A DNA stretch of 64,000 nucleotides. Origin: Hyaloraphidium curvatum. Its lineage: Eukaryota; Monoblepharomycota; Hyaloraphidiomycetes; Hyaloraphidiales; Hyaloraphidiaceae. The DNA is taken from positions 124,001 through 188,000 of the forward strand of contig JAIVFI010000043.1 of assembly GCA_025558095.1 (NCBI GenBank), in the 5' to 3' direction. Within the stretch, counting starts at the first letter, position 1. Every line of letters begins with the position of its first letter. The translations under genes and the position numbers were made by a program. This document shows positions 20,395-33,366 of the stretch, piece after piece. Below the pieces are notes generated by a model. That model ran no database searches and was not told the DNA's origin. It worked only from the letters and a program-made list of their open reading frames with translations.

Positions 20395-23300
20395 ATGACG
20401 CTGCGCCGGTCAGCACTCGCCGCCGCGGTGCTGTTCGCGCTGCTGTTTGCGGCGCCCGTTGAAGCGCAGTTCGGCGTGTACACCGCCAGCGCGACGTTCA
20501 CCTCGGGCAACGTCAGCTCGTTCCGCTTCACCGCCGGCGTCTTCTGGGACACCTCGCTCAACCAGTTCACGCAGTTCTCGGCGACGTCCATGTTCATCAC
20601 AGAGCGCGGCCAGGCGGAGGCAAACTGGCTCAGCCAGCTGGACGGCTTCCGCGTCGAGAACCTGAGCGGCAACGGCCGCTGGCGGGCGACCTTCTCCAAC
20701 GTGCAGATGCTGACCGTGGCCGGGACAACGAGCTTCGAGCTCTTCATCCGCTTCGTCAACTCGCCGTCGGGCATGACCACCGGCACCGACATGACCACGG
20801 CGCTCTTCACAATCTCCTCGCTCACCTACAGCGGGCGCTGGGACGGCGCCTTTGTCGCCACAATCACCACCACGTCGCGCACCCAGACCTCGAGCACCTC
20901 GCGGACGCCCAGCACTTCCCTCACGCGGACCTCCTCCGCGACCACCTCGCGCACGCTCACCACCGCCACCGGGACCGCGACCCGCACCTCGGTGGGCCGC
21001 CCGAACAGGGATCCTTCGCGAAGAAGCTGATCCGCGGACCTCTCCCTGGCCTGCCAGACCTCGCTGACCCGGATCCCCACGAGCACCTCGCGGACGGCAA
21101 CCCCGTCGACCACAAGCCGGTCGCAGACGAGGACGGAGGTGGGATCCCGCCCGCTGCCGGCCTTGCCTGGTCCGATCTCATCCCTCCGCCCGGTCCGCAG
21201 ACCCCGACGCCGTCGACCACGTCGGCGACGGCCACCCCGTCGACAACGAGCAGGACCGCGACGTCGAGCACGGTGGGCTGCGGTGTGGAGAAGCGGATCA
21301 GTGCCTTGATCTGACCGCCGGCCGCCCGACAGACTTCGGAGACCCCGACCTCGTCCACCGCCTCGGAGACGCTGACCTCGACGACCGCCACCCAGACCGC
21401 GACCTCGAGCACGGTGCGCGTCCCCTCCGCCGTGCCTGCCACCCCCATGTGACCGTTCCCCGCCCTGCCAGACTTCGGAGACCCAAACCTCCTCCACCGC
21501 CTCGGAGACGCGCACCTCGTCCACGGCCAGCGAGACGCTCACGTCGAGCACGGCGAGCGAGACGCTCACCTCGTCCACGGCGAGCGAGACGAGGACGTCG
21601 AGCACGGTGGGCCCTGGGCGGCACCGCATGATCGGAGCCCGGGATTGACCGTCCACCCGTCTGCAGGCCACAGAGACGCGGACGTCGTCGACTGCTTCGC
21701 AGACGCTCACGTCGTCGACGGCAACTCAAACCCTCACTTCTTCGACGGCAACTCAAACCCTCACTTCTTCGACGGCAACCGAAACCCTCACTTCTTCGAC
21801 GGCAACCGAAACCCTCACTTCTTCGACCGCCACCGAGACGCTCACGTCGACCACCGCCACCCAAACGCAGACGTCCTCCACGGTCCGTCCTTTGCGCTCG
21901 CCGCCCGCCTCCGATCTGACGCCGCCCCGTCTCGGCAGACCTCAGCGACGCAGACACCCTCCACGAGCTCCAAGACCGCGACGACCAGCGAGACGCTGAC
22001 GTCCAGCACGGTAAGCCCGGGTCAGGCCCTCGGATCAGCTCGGGCTGATCATTGGCACGTTTGCGCGGCCAGACCTCGCGGACACCCACGACGCTGACCG
22101 TGTCGCAGACGCTGACCTCGTCGTCCACGAGCAGGACGCAGACTTCGAGCACGGTGGGTCTCCTGCGTCCTGTGCGGAAGCGTGGGCCCGGGGCTGACGA
22201 GCGCCGCGGGTCGGCAGACCTCCGCGACGCAGACCCCGTCGACGAGCTCCGAGACGGCCACGTCGTCCACCGCCACGCAGACGCTCACGTCGTCCACGGC
22301 GAGCCGGACGCTGACTTCGAGCTCGGTGGGCTTGAGCTGGCGATCGGATCTGTTGGAGCTGACCCTTGCCTGCCTTGCCAGACCTCGCGGACGCCGACAA
22401 CGCTGACAGAGTCGCAGACGCTGACTTCCACGACGACGAGCAAAAGCCAGACGTCGAGCACGGTGGGTATCAAGGGCCGTTTGGGGATCCGAATGCGGAT
22501 CTGACAAGGCGGCCCGACAGACTTCCGAGTCGCAGACTCCGTCCTCCACGTCCCAGACGCTCACGTCGTCCACGGCCACCCAGACGGCCACGTCCTCCAC
22601 CGCCAGTCAGACGCAGACTTCCAGCACGGTACGCGCCCGTGCCGGGTGGCCGGATCCTGCCCGTTCTGATCATTTGCGCGCCCGCCCAGACCTCCCGGAC
22701 GGCGACGACGCTCACCGTATCGCAGACGCTCACCTCATCCACCACGAGCAGGACGCAGACGTCCAGCACGGTGGATGCTCGTGAATGTGCCCGGTTCCGG
22801 CCTCGGATCTGACCTCCTGCCTGCCTTGGCAGACGTCCGAGTCGCAGACGCCTTCGACGACCTCGAAGACGGCCACCTCGTCCACCGCCAGCGAGACTCT
22901 CACCTCGACGACCGACACCCGGACGGCGACTTCCAGCACGGTGGGCCCGATCCGGATGGCGCGATCCGCTCGGAACAAACGTGACTTCCCCGCCCGACCA
23001 GACCTCGCGCACGCCGACGACATTGACGGCGTCGCAGACGCTCACTTCGTCGACGACCAGCCAATCGCAGACGTCCAGCACGGTGGGTTGTCGGCGGCTC
23101 GAGTGGACGCAGGCCCGGGTCTGACGCGCCCGGCAGACCTCGGATACCCAGACACCGTCGACCACGTCGCGGACACCCACGACGTCCAGCGCCAGCCGGA
23201 CGCCGACTTCGAGCACGGTGCGTCCCGCGGATCCGGCCGGAGGAGCCGTCTGACTTGCGCGTTGGCGTTCAGGCCTCGGAGACCCAGACCTTGTCCAGCA

Positions 23301-24505
23301 CGTCGCAGACCCTCACGCCGTCCAGCACAAGCGTGACGGCAACATCCGCGACGGCGACCGCGACTCCGTCCAGCACGAGTGCGACGGCTACGCCCAGCAC
23401 GGTACGGTCGTGCAGCGGCGCCACCTGACCTCGTACTGATCTGCCGCAGACGTCGCAGAGCCAGACTCTTTCGCAGACGCTCACGCCGTCCAGCACCAGC
23501 GAAACGGCGACCTCCTCGACGGAAACTGCGACGCCCTCCAGCACCAGCGCGACGGCGACTCCGTCCAGCACCAGCGAAACGGCCACCCCGAGCACGGTAG
23601 GATCGCGCCCGCCGCGGACCTGCGCCGCCTGACCATCCCTTCCAGACCTCAAGCACCAGCGGCACGGCCACGCGGACGCCCACCCCGTCGACCACTTCCG
23701 CGACGCCGCAGCCGACCACCTCCACCGAGACCGCGACGGCGACGCAGACGCGCCAGGCGCTGGGCCTGACGACGACGAGGGCGCCGACGACCCGCCGGAC
23801 GACGCGGAAGATCGTCACGACCACGACCAAGAGGTGCGTCCTTCCAGCTGCGAGCGAACCACGATCTAACCGCCCTCCCCGATCGCAGCCCCGCCGCCAC
23901 CGGCGTCTTCCTCCTCTCCATCGCCCCCCGCTCCCGCTCCCGCGCCCTCACCTCGGGCCGCGTCTCGTGCCCCAAGGACGACCGCGCCTGCGCCCTGGCA
24001 CGATCGGGTGCGACCCCCTGGCGCGCCTTCAGGACCAACGGCACGCCGGCGTTGAGGGTTGCCGTGGGGGATACGATCACCCTGCGGCGGTGTCCGAGGT
24101 CGGGAGGGCAGACGTGCTTGTCGGTGGATACCAAGGGCTGTGGGTTTCCCGCACCGCGTTCTGCGGGGACGGTGCTGACGGTCCGATCGCAGCGATTCCC
24201 TACATCTACGCCGCCACGTGCCAGGCCAACCGCGCCGCCCGGGATTTGTCTCCGAACTGGGCGACCAGGCCGGCAATGCAGCGTTTCCAGGTGATCGCGT
24301 CCACGTCAAGCGCCAGCCAGTACCGCCTGCGCGCATCGGACGGGCGGTGCATAGGCATCGACGTGGGTATCCTGCCGAGTTCTTCCTGCCTCGGTGCTGA
24401 TCGGACGTTGGCGTGCAGGCGCGGGGCAAGCTTCTCCTCGTGGCGTGCCGCTCCGGCTCCGCGTCGTCCTTCACCTTCCCCCGCGCGCCGTCTCAAACAT
24501 GCTAA
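20395..24505 (+). CDS. secreted mucin-like protein with exon-array Ser/Thr stalk and C-terminal R-type-lectin-like domain
   Basis: Twenty-one exons give 984 residues. Exon 1 (20395-20991) encodes a signal peptide (ALAAAVLFALLFAAPVEA) and a ~150-residue N-terminal domain that I do not recognise. Exons 2-17 (21058 to 23596) are all phase 0, nearly all end in AGCACG before the donor and mostly begin ACC/ACT; they encode a Thr/Ser stalk of 9-residue units ending TSST. Many exons are whole multiples of 27 nt (81, 108, 135, 216). Exon 18 (23646-23833) adds a basic Thr/Arg stretch. Exons 19-21 (23889-24139, 24193-24362, 24419-24505) encode a Cys-containing beta-trefoil-like region: TCLSVDTKG, QRFQVI, YRLRASDGRCIGID and a C-terminal SQTC. 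No GPI or membrane anchor follows. It is likely a heavily O-glycosylated cell-surface or secreted carbohydrate-binding protein; the lectin assignment is an inference from spacing. Confidence 0.75.
21667..21882 (+). repeat. eight tandem 27-nt units in one stalk exon
   Basis: This 216-nt exon encodes eight 9-residue units of the form ATxTxTSST. Four central units are almost identical at DNA level, indicating recent slippage or unequal exchange. Confidence 0.9.
22073..23082 (+). repeat. two-exon cassette in tandem, period about 309 bp, 3.5 copies
   Basis: Exon starts at 22073, 22382, 22690 and 23002 encode 27-residue A-type exons (TSRTxTTLT...). Between them, 36-residue B-type exons start at 22218, 22521 and 22833. 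Each period therefore holds exon A, an intron, exon B and an intron. Confidence 0.9.
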
Positions 24506-24744
24506 CTCTTCCAGCGCAAGGGCGCCGGGATCACGGAGAGCGGATCGGGGACGGGAGGACCGGGAGCGGGAATACCTTTGTCGATACGACGATTAGATTA
24601 CCTCCGTCCCACCATGCTCTTAGCGTCCCTTCCGGGTCTCATCTTCCCGTGTGGCTCCCGCTCCCGCGTGCCCCGCTTTTCGGAAGGTCCGCGAGGATGC
24701 CCGGCGCGACTTCGGGCCCTGCACTGCGGTCCGGCACGGACCGA

Positions 24745-25212
24745 TCATCCGGGGCAGAAGCTCTCCAGCGTCAGCACGAGCCCCGCCGACCTGAGCAGCG
24801 TCCACATCCCCAGGAACAGCGTGGCCATCCCCACCACCAGGCTCCTCAGGAACCCCCACCCGACCGCGAACCCGAACATCTCGGCCCGCAGCCCGTCCAC
24901 GTCCGCGAAGGACTCCAGCACCCTCCTCGATCCCGTCACCTCCCCCGCGAGGAGGCAGAGACGACGAGGGACGTCCAGAGGAAGAAGATGCCGCCGCCCA
25001 CTTCGGTTGCCATGAGCATGAAGGCGTGGGAGGCGGAGTAGCGCCCGTCGTTGCGGAAGCGAGCAGCGGGAAGTAGAAGCCTATCCAGCCGAGGAAGTAG
25101 GTCGCGAAGAAAGCGCGGGTCCGGATGGCGAGAAGTTGGGCAGGACCGCGGCCCACTCCGCCGCGGTGAAGTTCGGAGGGCCCGCGTGGCCGGCCGGATC
25201 GGACCCCGCCAT
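24745..25212 (-). pseudogene. degenerate copy of the CxCxxxxC-family membrane gene
   Basis: Minus-strand similarity runs through successive frames: an N-terminal NFTAAEWAAVLPNF, then AFFATYFLGWIGFYFPLL, then HAFMLMATEVGGGIFFLW, then a C-terminal block RRVLESFADVDGL to LESFCPG that aligns with the end of the gene at 1472-3175. Each change of frame (near 25127, 25065 and 24970) is the same one-base shift, with no splice signals at those points. The CxCxxxxC region is missing. I read it as a decayed paralogue. Confidence 0.6.
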
Positions 25213-25395
25213 GGACGAGAGACGTGAAAATGTGCTCGACGCCCCACGTGCGTTCCACGTGCGTCCCACGGAGGTTTCTGGTTCCGCAGAAGGTTCGCGA
25301 ACCCGAGTTTCCGTCGATCACGGAGTTTCGGGTGCGACTGCAAACACGGTTCCACACTCGCCGCCGGCCATCCATCCGGGTGCCGCGACACGCAG

Positions 25396-27491
25396 ATGGC
25401 GCCGAGCGGCGGTCCAAATGATGGCGAGGGGGGCGGAGCGCGCGATGCGGTCAATGGACGGGTGCCCGACGAGGACGAGCCGGACCACGACGAGCACGCG
25501 CCGGAGGGGCGCCATCCGGACGGGCAGCCCGGCGACGGCCACCGCGCGCGAAGAACGCAGCCCGTGCGGATCCAGACCGGCACCGCCGTGCCGCTGAGCC
25601 GCGCGGACTCGGCGACGTCGCTCGCGTCGTCGGCCTCGTCGCAGGTGTCGGGCATCTCGCCCTCGCCGATCGACAAGTGGCACCGCGCGCTGCTGTCGGC
25701 GCTGTCGCCCTCGGCGCACACAGACCCGTTCGAGGGGCTGCTGCGCGCCGGCCTGAGCGCCGAGACCTGCGTGCGCTACCAGTTCGACGCGCACACGGGC
25801 TCCTGGACGCGCAAGGAGGAAATGGCCATGGTGGAACCCGAGCCGTTCGCGCGGGGCTCGCTGCGAGAATGTTTCAGGGCGAAGAAGCTCTCCAACTGGG
25901 TCGGCGAGGGCGACTGGACGCGCGCCTCGAACCTGGTGCTGAAGCACTATCACTCGGTCGCCGAGGAGCCCGCCAACGCGGAGCTCGTCAGGGCCGACGT
26001 GCGCGTGCAGATGACCGCCAAGCTGCTGGCCCAGCACTTCAACAGGCTGCACCCGCCCAAGCAGATCGACATGCTGCAGACCTTCGTGCTCTCCTTCCCC
26101 GAGAGGCCGGGCGCGCCGCACTTTTGCGCGGAGCGGTTCATCGAGGGGCCCTACGCAAAGTACAACAGCAACGTCGGGTACGTCGGCGGGTCGCCGACGG
26201 ACGACCACGTGCGCTCGACGCCCCAGGCCTTTTCGCACTGGACCTTCGAGGGCACCTTTGGCCGGCAGATGTGTGCGTGCCCCGCCCCGCGTTCTCTGCT
26301 TGCTTCCCCGGCTAATCCCGTCCGTGGGCACCGCCAGGCGTCGACGTGCAGGGCGTCGACGACCTCTTCACCGACCCCCAGCTGCACACGTACCCCGACG
26401 ACCCCGAAACTAGCGGCGGCGAGGGCGACCTCGGCATCATGGGCTACGCGCTCTTTTTCCGCACGCACAGGTGCAACGCCGTGTGCCGCATGCTCGGCCT
26501 GCAGGAGTTCGAGCGGCCGCCTCCCTCGTTGCTTTCAAACGGAACCGGCGGCTCGTCCGCCTCGGAACCCGAGTTTGCGTTCCCCCCCATCACGCCCGAC
26601 TCGACCGTCCCCCGCGCAGCCGGCACCGTCACCCTAGCCGCCATCACCCCGCGCAAGCAGCGCTTCGAATCCCTGTACCGCCGGCCCTCCCTGCAGCCGC
26701 CCACCTCGCTCCCCCGCCGGCGCTCCCTGGACCCCGCCGCCGACGGCGTCCCGCGCCGCCGCTCTGCCGCACCCAGGCCGGAGGACGCCGCGCAGCTGGG
26801 CAGCATCACCGCGCTCGCCCACCGCACCCTGGCGCGGGCGCACCTCGTCCCGGGGAAGCTCCCCGCGTTCTCCTCCGAGCACGCGGCGGATCCCGACGGG
26901 GCGGCGCTGTTCCACTACGCCGCCGCGGCGAGGATGGGCGACGCCACGTCGGCGTGGATGCTCGCGGCCGCGCACCGCCCCGACGCCCCTTCGGCGCGTT
27001 CCGCCGAGCTGGACGGGCTGGACGGCGCGGATCCCTTGCGGCTGCCGCACGTCCCTCCCGCGCAGCGCTCGGACGGGGAGGCGCTCCGCTGGGCCCGGAC
27101 GGCGGGCGAGAACGGGTCCGTGCCGGGCTGTCTCGCCGCCGCCGACGCGCTCCCCTCGCCCCCGGACCGGCTGCCCTGGCTCGAGCGCGCGCTGGGCATC
27201 CTCGCGGACCGCCGCGCGCTCCTGTCGCTCCCGGAGGACGCGGCCGGGTTCCCCGGGTTCCACGGGCGCCGCCTGCTCGCCGACCTGGCCGAGGCCGAGT
27301 CGCGGTACCCCTACTCCCCGCGGTGCGCCGAGGGCGCGGAGGAGTGGGACCTGTGCGCGGCGATCGCGGGGTGCAAGGAGGGCGAGGAGGCGGCCGAGTG
27401 GTACGAGCGGGCGGCGGAGGGGTGCGTCGAGTGCGGGATGGGGAGGAGGGCGGAGGGGTATTACAGGAGGGCGGAAAAGGCGAGGGGGTGA
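25396..27491 (+). CDS. EEF2K: eukaryotic elongation factor 2 kinase (alpha-kinase family)
   Basis: Exons 25396-26272 and 26338-27491 join in phase 1. An N-terminal disordered region is followed by a calmodulin-binding-like segment (IDKWHRALLSAL, near residue 95), then the alpha-kinase domain: EPFARGSLRECFRAKKL, LVLKHY with the ATP Lys, TAKLLAQHFN, and, across the intron, VDVQGVDDLFTDPQLHT. The C-terminal half carries Sel1-like repeats (LFHYAAAARMGDATSAWMLA, a region around EALRWARTAGENGSVPG, EEAAEWYERAAEG). This order is that of eEF2 kinase, which phosphorylates elongation factor 2 and slows translation elongation under Ca2+/calmodulin and nutrient control. The spacer between kinase and repeats is Ser/Arg-rich and probably regulatory. 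Confidence 0.9.
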
Positions 27492-29967
<2,476 letters not shown>

Positions 29968-30249
29968 TCATCCGCACCCTGATCAGCCTGATAGGAAGCT
30001 AGAGAGCACAGGCCGGCGGTCGGCAGAGGCGATTGGGCGGAATGCGGGCAGATGCAGCCGGCCGCCCCACTGTGCCTCCCCCGGCATCCGCCGACCAAGA
30101 GATCGCCGCCTGATCCGGGTCTGTCTGCACACCAATACTCTGATCTGGGTCTTTGCCAAGGATTCCGGTAGACGTTGCCGAACTGGGGACATCCGGACCC
30201 CATACCGGAAAGACAACAAGTCAACACTCCATGCCGGCCGCCGCTCCCG

Positions 30250-31896
30250 ATGAACGATGGCCTCGCCGCGCTACCCCGCGCCGCCAACGCCAACGCGGTC
30301 ACCACCGCGCTCCTCGCGCACCCGATCGAGCACCGCCTGCTGTCGGTCGCCCGCGACGCGCGCGAGTTCGTGCTCCCGCACGCGGAAGCGTTCCGCTGCC
30401 TGCCCGTCGCGCGGAACCTGCGGTGCGGCGCGTGGTACTTCCATGGCAAGCTGCTGGGAGATGACGAGCGGTGGCGGGTCATGGACTGCTGGTTCAAGAG
30501 CGTTGGTGGGCGCTGCCGGGGGTGGTCCCTCGACAACTGCTCACGCGTTGGCAGACGGGCACTTTGGCAAGTGGAACTTTAGCCTCAAGCGGATGAACAT
30601 GGAGCTCCTCAGGGCCATCGTGCGCCACGGCGGGTCCGTGTCCCCGAACTGGCCCCGGGAACGGCGGGAACTGACTTGAGTTCTGCAGCGCCCTGGTCGT
30701 CGACTCGACGCGCCACGGCAAGCCCCTCCCGGACTCGTTCTCCAAGACCATCCCCATCTGGTGCTGCGTCGTCAACCGCGCCGCGGGCCGGCTCCGCGGG
30801 ACGGACACCGAGCTCGACGGGGAGCTCCATGTTCCGCTCTTCATCCCCGAGACGGAACGGGCGCAGATCGAGGAGCTCCTCGATTCGTTCGTAGATCGCC
30901 TGCTGGTGGGATGCCCCGCCACGCTCCCCGCTCTGCCTTCCCTGACTCCATCGCAGTCAACGGGCCCCGAAACCGCCTCCCTCCTCCTCTCCCTCCCCAA
31001 ACCCCTCCGCCCCCTCTGGTCCACCCCCGCCGCCCCCCTCCTCTCCGTCCCCTGGTCATCCGACCCCTCCGTCCTCCCCTTCCTCCCCGTAAGTCCCCCC
31101 TCATTTGCTCCCCCTCCCGCTCTGACCTTCCCGTCGGCAGGTCATCCTCCTCCAGCCCTCGGAACCGCACCCCCGCCCCGCCACCTTGCTCGGCCGATCC
31201 TTCAGGTACTTGCCCGGCGCGGGGGACGACCACGAGCACTGGTCTCGGGGGTTGGACCCCGACGGGTTCTGGGCGGACGAGGAGGCGTGGCTTGCCGGGT
31301 CGATTTCGGCGGGCAGGGGCGCGGGGAGGGCGAGGGCGGCGGGGGTGGGCGGGTTCGCGTTCCTGGGGGGGACGGGGGTGGCGGTGGGGAGCTGGATGGG
31401 GGGGATGGAGTGGGGAGAGGTGAAGGAGGCGTTCGACGCGGCGGTCAACTGCACCGACCGTGTTGTGGAGGACGCGCCGGACCGGTGGCCGCTGCTGGAG
31501 CTCGGGGTGCCGGAGGGGAAGGGGGGGAGGTGGAAACTGCAGGCGTCTTTCGGCAGGGCGGTGGCGTTCTACGGGGAGCATGGGGCGAACAAGAAGGTGT
31601 TGGTGTTCAGCGAAAGAGGTGGGACATTCGTTCCTCGGTATCCGGACTTGTGTTGACGGGGTGCCCCAGGCGATGACAGGGCGCCGGCTATCGCGCTCGC
31701 GATCCTGCTGACCTACTTCTCCCCGGACCTTGATCCCCTCCCCGCCCCGATCCGCGGGAGCGACCTGACAAAGGGGGCCGTGGAGGTCGCCATCGCGAGG
31801 ATCCAGGGGTTCTGGCCGCGATCGGCGCCGAGCGGCGCCAGCGTGCGGGCGCTGCGGGGCTGGCTTTTCGGCAGGGAGACCGGGAAGGGCAGCTGA
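30250..31896 (+). CDS. RIT1: initiator tRNA phosphoribosyltransferase (A64 2'-O-ribosyl phosphate transferase)
   Basis: Six exons (30250-30505, 30555-30633, 30689-30905, 30957-31088, 31141-31618, 31670-31896) give 462 residues. Family motifs: DGHFGKWNFSLKRMN, VVDSTRHGKPLPDSFSKT, IPIWCCVVNR, LLSLPKPLRPLW, and the strongly conserved YLPGAGDDHEHWSRGLDPD. The C-terminal part resembles the dual-specificity-phosphatase-like half (AFDAAVNCTDRV, then AIALAILLTYF). The enzyme transfers a phosphoribosyl group to A64 of initiator tRNA-Met so that it is kept out of elongation. The first intron starts after the codon preceding DGHFG, and all phases agree. The promoter region is shared divergently with homocitrate synthase. 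Confidence 0.93.
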
Positions 31897-32012
31897 ACGG
31901 ACTGAACGGACATGGTGGGGAGTGAACGGCTCGGTTCTCGGTTGGCAGCGTTTTTTCGTTTGTGCTAGAGTACACGGCGGGATCTTGTCCGTGGAGTAGT
32001 CCCGCGCGGGGA

Positions 32013-33163
32013 TCAGCTCCCGTCCTTTGTTGACTCCTCGTCCTCCAGCGACCGCGCAGTCGACGCGGCCTCGTCGTCCCCGATCGTCGCCCTGGCGCTC
32101 ACCAGCGCCAGGCTGACGGCATCCGACGCCCCGTCCTCGTCCTCGTCGCCCGTCACGCTGACGGTTTCCACGCGGATGCGCTTCTCCGCGGGGGCGGGGT
32201 CGGCAAAGGGCGGGCGGAGGAGCTCGTCGCAGGACGAGACGGAGGGTATCTCGGTGCCGGAGATGAGGAGGGGGAGGGGGACGGGGTGGTTGCCGGGGCG
32301 GACGGCGAGGGCGACGTCAAAGGCGGCGGCGTGCGCGGCCTCGAGCTCTGCGGGAGGCGGGAAGGTCAGAACGGAGACCGAGCTTGCGGGAGAGAGGACG
32401 CACCTTTGACGTTGTCAGAGACGAAGAGGATCTTGCCGTCGATCCCGAGGTCAGCGCGGATCTTTTCGTAGCTCGCCTTCTCCAGCTTGGGCCCGATCGA
32501 CGTGTCGTAGTGGCCCTTGATGTAGGGCAGCAAATCGCCGTGGTTCGAGAAGCCGAAAATCAGCTTCTGGCCCAGGATCGAGCCCGACGAGTAGATGTAG
32601 ATGGGCACGAACCCCTTGAGTGCCTTAAACAGGCGGACCACGTCGTCGTAGATGCTGCGGCGACCGTCAACCATGCGTCTCCGCCCCAACCGCGGCAGAA
32701 GGACCCACAAGCCCTGGATGTCGCCAGCTTCGTACCCCTCCTTCCACATCTCGCCCTGGAGCGTCTTCAGCGCCCCGCCCTTCCGGTCCCACGACATCTG
32801 CCACCGGACGTTGGCCTCGAGCCCGTCCCTCGCGTCATCGCCGTCCCCGTCGGGGATCTGCGGCGCCTGCTTCAGCCGCTCGTCCGACGACGCGGCGTCG
32901 GCCCGTGCCAGGTCCCTCAGCGCGGTTTTGTGGTGTCCGAACGCCTCGTCCCCCCAGTGCGCGTCGATGTACGGGCGGAGGTTGCGCTCTACGTACGGGA
33001 ACAGGTTCTCGTGCACGAACGACAGCGGACACAGCGTGCCCTCGATGTCGAGCACGAGCGCCGAATACGTCGGGTCGGGCGGGCCGGCATCGCTCGACGC
33101 CGAGGGGGCCACGGCGGACGACGTCGAGGGCTTGCGCTTCGTGCCCTTCGGCGCCTGCGACAT
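32013..33163 (-). CDS. UTR4: enolase-phosphatase E1 (methionine salvage)
   Basis: Exons 32709-33163, 32404-32654 and 32013-32347 give 346 residues. It is a HAD-family enzyme that converts 2,3-diketo-5-methylthio-1-phosphopentane to the acireductone in the methionine salvage pathway. Catalytic nucleophile motif: LVLDIEGTLCPLSFV. Others: LQGEMWKEGYEAGDI, YIYSSGSILGQKLIF and ILFVSDN before the last exon. The intron after GDIQG has a GTTGAC branch site. An acidic, low-complexity C-terminal extension of ~80 residues follows the usual end of the family, which is normally about 230-260 residues long. An N-terminal Lys/Ser-rich stretch of 35 residues precedes the domain. Confidence 0.92.
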
Positions 33164-33366
33164 CGTGGAGCGCGGATGGCCTCAGACGCGTCGCCGAGAC
33201 GCGGTAGACCCTGCGAGACGCGTGTCGTTGGGGGCAAGCCGAGGAGGGCGATTGGCAACGTTGCCAAGCCGTCAGCTCTTTCACATCCGCTACGGGAGAG
33301 ACCACATGATTCGCTACGGGAGGGAGAAGCTGAATGGCTCACCATCACGTTTCTCACTACTACAAT

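Noticed and set aside
18038-20416. A 792-residue minus-strand open frame over kinase copy 2
   Set aside because: Same shadow effect; its sequence mirrors the antisense of the kinase and shows no domain.
21058-23596. CRISPR-like regular repeats
   Set aside because: The periodicity is explained by phase-0 coding exons with splice sites; repeats encode Thr/Ser units and spacers are introns.
23967-24596. Long alternative frame through the lectin exons
   Set aside because: The spliced model keeps motifs shared with the second locus and explains the stop codons; the unspliced frame does not.
24745-25212. Programmed frameshifting in the membrane gene copy
   Set aside because: No slippery sequence or conserved stimulator; missing domains point to decay.
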